Source: Emcibacter sp. (GTDB lineage: Bacteria; Pseudomonadota; Alphaproteobacteria; Sphingomonadales; Emcibacteraceae). From it: a DNA stretch of 9,323 nt. Below the pieces are notes generated by a model. It was not told where the DNA came from and ran no database searches. It was given only the letters and a program-made list of their open reading frames with translations. Made by a program: the position numbers and the translations under genes. This document shows, one piece after another, positions 7,714 through 9,323 of this stretch. The stretch spans positions 1-9,323 of the forward strand of contig JAKIUQ010000032.1 of the NCBI GenBank assembly GCA_021647465.1. Reading direction: 5' to 3'. Positions within the stretch are counted from its first letter, which is position 1; each line of letters starts with the position of its first letter.

Positions 7714-7906
7714 TATTGTTCTCCCTTTGTTTAGGTGAACTATACGGAATCTTGCCGGTCTTTTGAAGCATTTTGTAATCGTTTTCCGCAGCCATTCTGG
7801 CCAAATGACGAATGAGAGAATGAATTTTGGTCTCGTTTACGGAAACATTCGCGCCAAAAGCGTGATTTGCTATTAAACTGACCATTCCTTTCTTGTTCTC
7901 TTCCAT
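7706..7906 (-). CDS. Small hypothetical protein overlapping the recombinase start
   Basis: A 66-aa protein I do not recognise. It is charged, with a probable central amphipathic helix (KIHSLIRHLARMAAENDYKM, residues 27-46) and a basic, Asn-rich end; there is no signal peptide or membrane segment. Its stop codon (7706-7708) lies downstream of the recombinase ATG (7711-7713), giving an 8-bp overlap in a different frame; the recombinase ribosome site is inside this gene. That arrangement is the main reason to accept it as real. The upstream sequence at ATG 7906 lacks a clear ribosome site; an in-frame ATG at codon 8 is a possible alternative start. By position it could be a partner or regulator of the recombinase, but this is inference only. 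Confidence 0.6.
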   Translation of the reverse strand: MEENKKGMVSLIANHAFGANVSVNETKIHSLIRHLARMAAENDYKMLQKTGKIPYSSPKQRENNNE

Positions 7907-8003
7907 TTGTCTGTAACTCTTGTTCTTACTTTATTTTACCATGTTTTAAGGTGGAAAATCCCGAAATATTTTATTTGGCAGCACGATTATTGTTGCTACC
8001 GCA

Positions 8004-8032
8004 TTGATATTACATAATATTATGTTGATATT
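8004..8032. repeat. 14-bp perfect palindrome framed by TTGATATT direct repeats
   Basis: ACATAATATTATGT at 8012-8025 is its own reverse complement. TTGATATT occurs at 8004-8011, directly left of it, and again at 8025-8032, sharing one base with its right end. The two direct copies start 21 bp apart, close to two helical turns, so they face the same side of the DNA. The layout suits a dimeric DNA-binding protein acting as an operator or recombination accessory site in a divergent region. The AT-richness raises the chance background. Confidence 0.5.
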
Positions 8033-8100
8033 TATTTTCACCATTATCGTTCTCATTTGCTAATTTATGTCTATAGGATCACAAAAATCAGCACCAGTAT

Positions 8101-8135
8101 TGCTCATGACCACTCAAAGTGCGACAGAATGAGCA
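8101..8135 (+). other. Nested inverted repeat just before the 103-aa gene
   Basis: TGCTCAT at 8101-8107 pairs with ATGAGCA at 8129-8135, and inside it CACT (8111-8114) can pair with AGTG (8118-8121) over a 3-base loop. The outer stem ends on the first base of AGGA (8135-8138), directly upstream of the TTG 8139 start candidate. It has no T tract, so it is not a terminator; it could be a protein site or an mRNA leader fold. Confidence 0.4.
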
Positions 8136-8156
8136 GGATTGAGTAAGAGTAAGTTT

Positions 8157-8468
8157 ATGCAATATAGTGGCAGTTTAGAGCAAAAACGAGCTTTGATCGC
8201 GGCTTTACGCCTTCTTCATGAAAAAGGAGTTGGTGATAAAGTTCTTGCTCACGCAATCAAAATAGCTTGCGAGAATGGAAAAATTCTCGGGTTTCCAGCG
8301 GAAACCAAAGCTGAAGTCTCTCGCGCCACTATCCAGCGCTACCGAGAGAAATACGATCCTGAAAAGGCGCATATGAAGTACTCGTCGGCTGGCCTGATGT
8401 ATAATTTTTTACTTCAGAGTGAGACTTTTGCTACGCCCTTGCTGGCTGATAGGGTCTTGACTTGTTAA
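8157..8468 (+). CDS. Small hypothetical protein with HTH-like segment, next to IS21 left end
   Basis: A 103-aa protein of unknown function. The first half is probably helical (LEQKRALIAALRLLHEKG, 7-24, then KVLAHAIKIACENG, 28-41). The segment KAEVSRATIQRYREKY (51-66) reads like the recognition helix of a helix-turn-helix, so DNA binding is a reasonable guess. I chose ATG 8157 because AAGAG lies seven bases upstream; a TTG at 8139 in the same frame would add six residues, but its AGGA touches the start codon. A TGA at 8130 blocks further extension. The stop (8466-8468) is only about two bases before the probable IS21 left end, so the C-terminus may be truncated and the last residues may not be native. 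It is divergent from the recombinase operon and could be a regulator of it. Confidence 0.55.
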   Translation: MQYSGSLEQKRALIAALRLLHEKGVGDKVLAHAIKIACENGKILGFPAETKAEVSRATIQRYREKYDPEKAHMKYSSAGLMYNFLLQSETFATPLLADRVLTC

Positions 8469-8477
8469 TTGTCATGC

Positions 8478-8527
8478 AAAAGTGCCCCACTTAGGTTGGG
8501 ATTTGCATTTAAAATTGCCCCACCTAA
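8478..8527. repeat. Repeated transposase-binding-type motifs at IS21 left end
   Basis: AAAAGTGCCCCACTTAG (8478-8494) and AAAATTGCCCCACCTAA (8511-8527) match at 14 of 17 positions and lie 33 bp apart. Between them TTAGGTTGGG (8491-8500) is nearly the reverse complement of CCCCACCTAA in the second copy (9 of 10). IS21-family ends carry such multiple internal repeats, bound by IstA. Confidence 0.75.
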
Positions 8528-8566
8528 TTTGTTAACATCCATGTTTATTTAAGCATGGAGCAGATT

Positions 8567-8570
8567 GAGG
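8567..8570 (+). promoter_or_regulatory. Ribosome binding site deciding the istA start
   Basis: GAGG with TGATCATC before ATG 8579 gives eight-base spacing. The in-frame ATG at 8555, eight codons earlier, has only AT-rich sequence upstream and no purine-rich site. Confidence 0.65.
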
Positions 8571-8578
8571 TGATCATC

Positions 8579-9323
8579 ATGGAAAGTATAATTAAAATCC
8601 GTCGTCGTATATTGCGCGACGGCGAGAGCATTCGTTCAGTCAGCCGTCACACAGGTTTGTCCCGTCATACGATCAGAAAATATCTTGAAGATGGTTCAGA
8701 GCCACATTACCAACGTCGTCAGCCGCCTGTACGTCATAAATTGCAGGGCTTTGAAGAACGGTTGCAATCGCTATATGAACAGAATCTGGGCCTTCCCCGA
8801 CGGGAACGCCGCACGGTCTTAAAGCTGTATGAACAGTTGGTGGAGGAAGGTTATACAGGCTCCTGCTCCCCGGTTTATCGGTTCACCAAGGATTTGAAGT
8901 CGGATCAACTTTCCAGTGGCAAGGCTTTTATCCCTCTGAGCTTTCAGATTGGTGATGCGGTTCAGTTTGACTGGAGCGAAGAACATGTGGTTCTGGGTGG
9001 TGTGGAGCAGAAGATCAAGGTTGCCCATTTCCGGCTGTGCTATAGCCGCAAGACTTTTGTTGTTGCTTATCCGAACGAATCCCAGGAGATGGTGCTTGAT
9101 GCCTTTATCCAGGCATTGGCCTTTTATGGCGGCGTGCCGCGCCGGGTCATCATTGATAACCCAAAAACGATGGTGACCTATGTATCGCGGTCAAAGGACC
9201 GGATATTCCATTCCCGCTTTTTGGCGCTTATGAACCATTATGTGATAGAGCCTGTGGCCTGTACCCCCGCCAGTGGATGGGAGAAGGGGCAGATAGAGCG
9301 TCAGGTTCAATTTGTACGCCAAA
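8579..9323 (+). CDS. istA: IS21-family transposase IstA (3' end outside window)
   Basis: DDE-type transposase that cuts and joins the ends of the insertion sequence together with the ATPase helper IstB. The frame stays open to the window edge, giving 248 codons. An N-terminal helix-turn-helix (ESIRSVSRHTGLSRHTIRKYL, about 16-36) binds the end repeats. The catalytic triad is visible: D131 in QFDWSE, D193 in IIDNPK and E240 in KGQIERQV, the last followed by QFVRQ as in IstA proteins. The D-to-E spacing of 47 fits the family. No frameshift or stop is seen in this part, so the copy could be active. The full protein would be expected to run well past the edge and be followed by istB. Confidence 0.92.
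   Translation, partial: MESIIKIRRRILRDGESIRSVSRHTGLSRHTIRKYLEDGSEPHYQRRQPPVRHKLQGFEERLQSLYEQNLGLPRRERRTVLKLYEQLVEEGYTGSCSPVYRFTKDLKSDQLSSGKAFIPLSFQIGDAVQFDWSEEHVVLGGVEQKIKVAHFRLCYSRKTFVVAYPNESQEMVLDAFIQALAFYGGVPRRVIIDNPKTMVTYVSRSKDRIFHSRFLALMNHYVIEPVACTPASGWEKGQIERQVQFVRQ

Larger units (their letters stand above)
7907..8138. promoter_or_regulatory. AT-rich divergent intergenic region, probable promoter/operator zone
   Basis: This stretch separates the - strand recombinase operon from the + strand 103-aa gene, so promoters for both are expected in it. I found no convincing pair of -35 and -10 boxes on either strand; a TAAAAT on the - strand (7933-7938) is a possible -10 but has no good -35. 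The region has an imperfect hairpin (7977-7983 with 7994-8000, one mismatch), a palindrome with flanking direct repeats and a hairpin before the 103-aa gene; the latter two are entered separately. A recombinase attachment site could also lie here. Confidence 0.5.
8470..9323 (+). mobile_element. IS21-family insertion sequence, left part (continues past the right edge)
   Basis: The element is called from the IstA transposase and from the repeated motifs in the 100 bp before it, which is how IS21-family ends are built. The outer end is placed at TGTCATGC (8470), as these elements usually start with TG; this boundary is approximate, and a TG at 8463 is another candidate. The istB helper gene, the right end and the target-site duplication lie outside the window. 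Confidence 0.8.

Noticed and set aside
8004..8060. Sigma-70 promoter using TTGATA (8025-8030) as -35
   Set aside because: No acceptable -10 hexamer lies 16-18 bases downstream.
8555..8578. Earlier in-frame ATG for istA
   Set aside because: There is no purine-rich site before it, while ATG 8579 has GAGG at ideal spacing.

Overview
The window looks like a low-to-moderate GC Alphaproteobacterium, probably marine or aquatic. This rests on protein families rather than any marker gene: the TonB-dependent receptor belongs to the large carbohydrate-type group seen in Caulobacter and relatives, a PrnA/BrvH-like flavin-dependent halogenase sits next to it, and a GH16 glucanase and a sodium:solute symporter follow. 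There is no rRNA, tRNA or CRISPR array.

Left part (1-5885, all + strand): a compact carbohydrate-uptake locus. The C-terminal 583 residues of an outer-membrane TonB-dependent receptor enter from the left edge. A perfect 15-bp hairpin with a T-rich tail follows it. Then come, with short gaps of 28 and 6 bp, a flavin-dependent halogenase of the tryptophan halogenase family, a secreted GH16 endo-glucanase with the laminarinase-type ExDxxE active site, and an inner-membrane SSS-family sodium symporter. The simplest reading is that the glucanase trims a beta-1,3-glucan-like polysaccharide, the receptor brings oligosaccharides through the outer membrane, and the symporter takes the resulting sugar into the cytoplasm. 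The halogenase has all the expected catalytic residues, but its substrate and its place in this pathway are unknown.

Middle part (5886-7906, - strand): a large serine recombinase (556 aa) converges on the symporter gene. It is preceded by a 66-aa unknown protein whose end overlaps the recombinase start by 8 bp, so the two are probably translationally coupled. A near-identical 16/17-bp direct repeat lies just after the symporter stop and across the recombinase stop codon; it may mark an element edge or be chance.

Right part (7907-9323): a 250-bp AT-rich divergent region carries a 14-bp perfect palindrome framed by two TTGATATT direct repeats 21 bp apart. It is followed by a small unknown + strand protein with a helix-turn-helix-like segment. 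Only a few bases after that gene's stop is the left end of an IS21-family insertion sequence, with two repeated transposase-binding-type motifs and the first 248 codons of istA, which runs off the right edge. The right third therefore looks like an accessory region of mobile DNA next to a metabolic locus.
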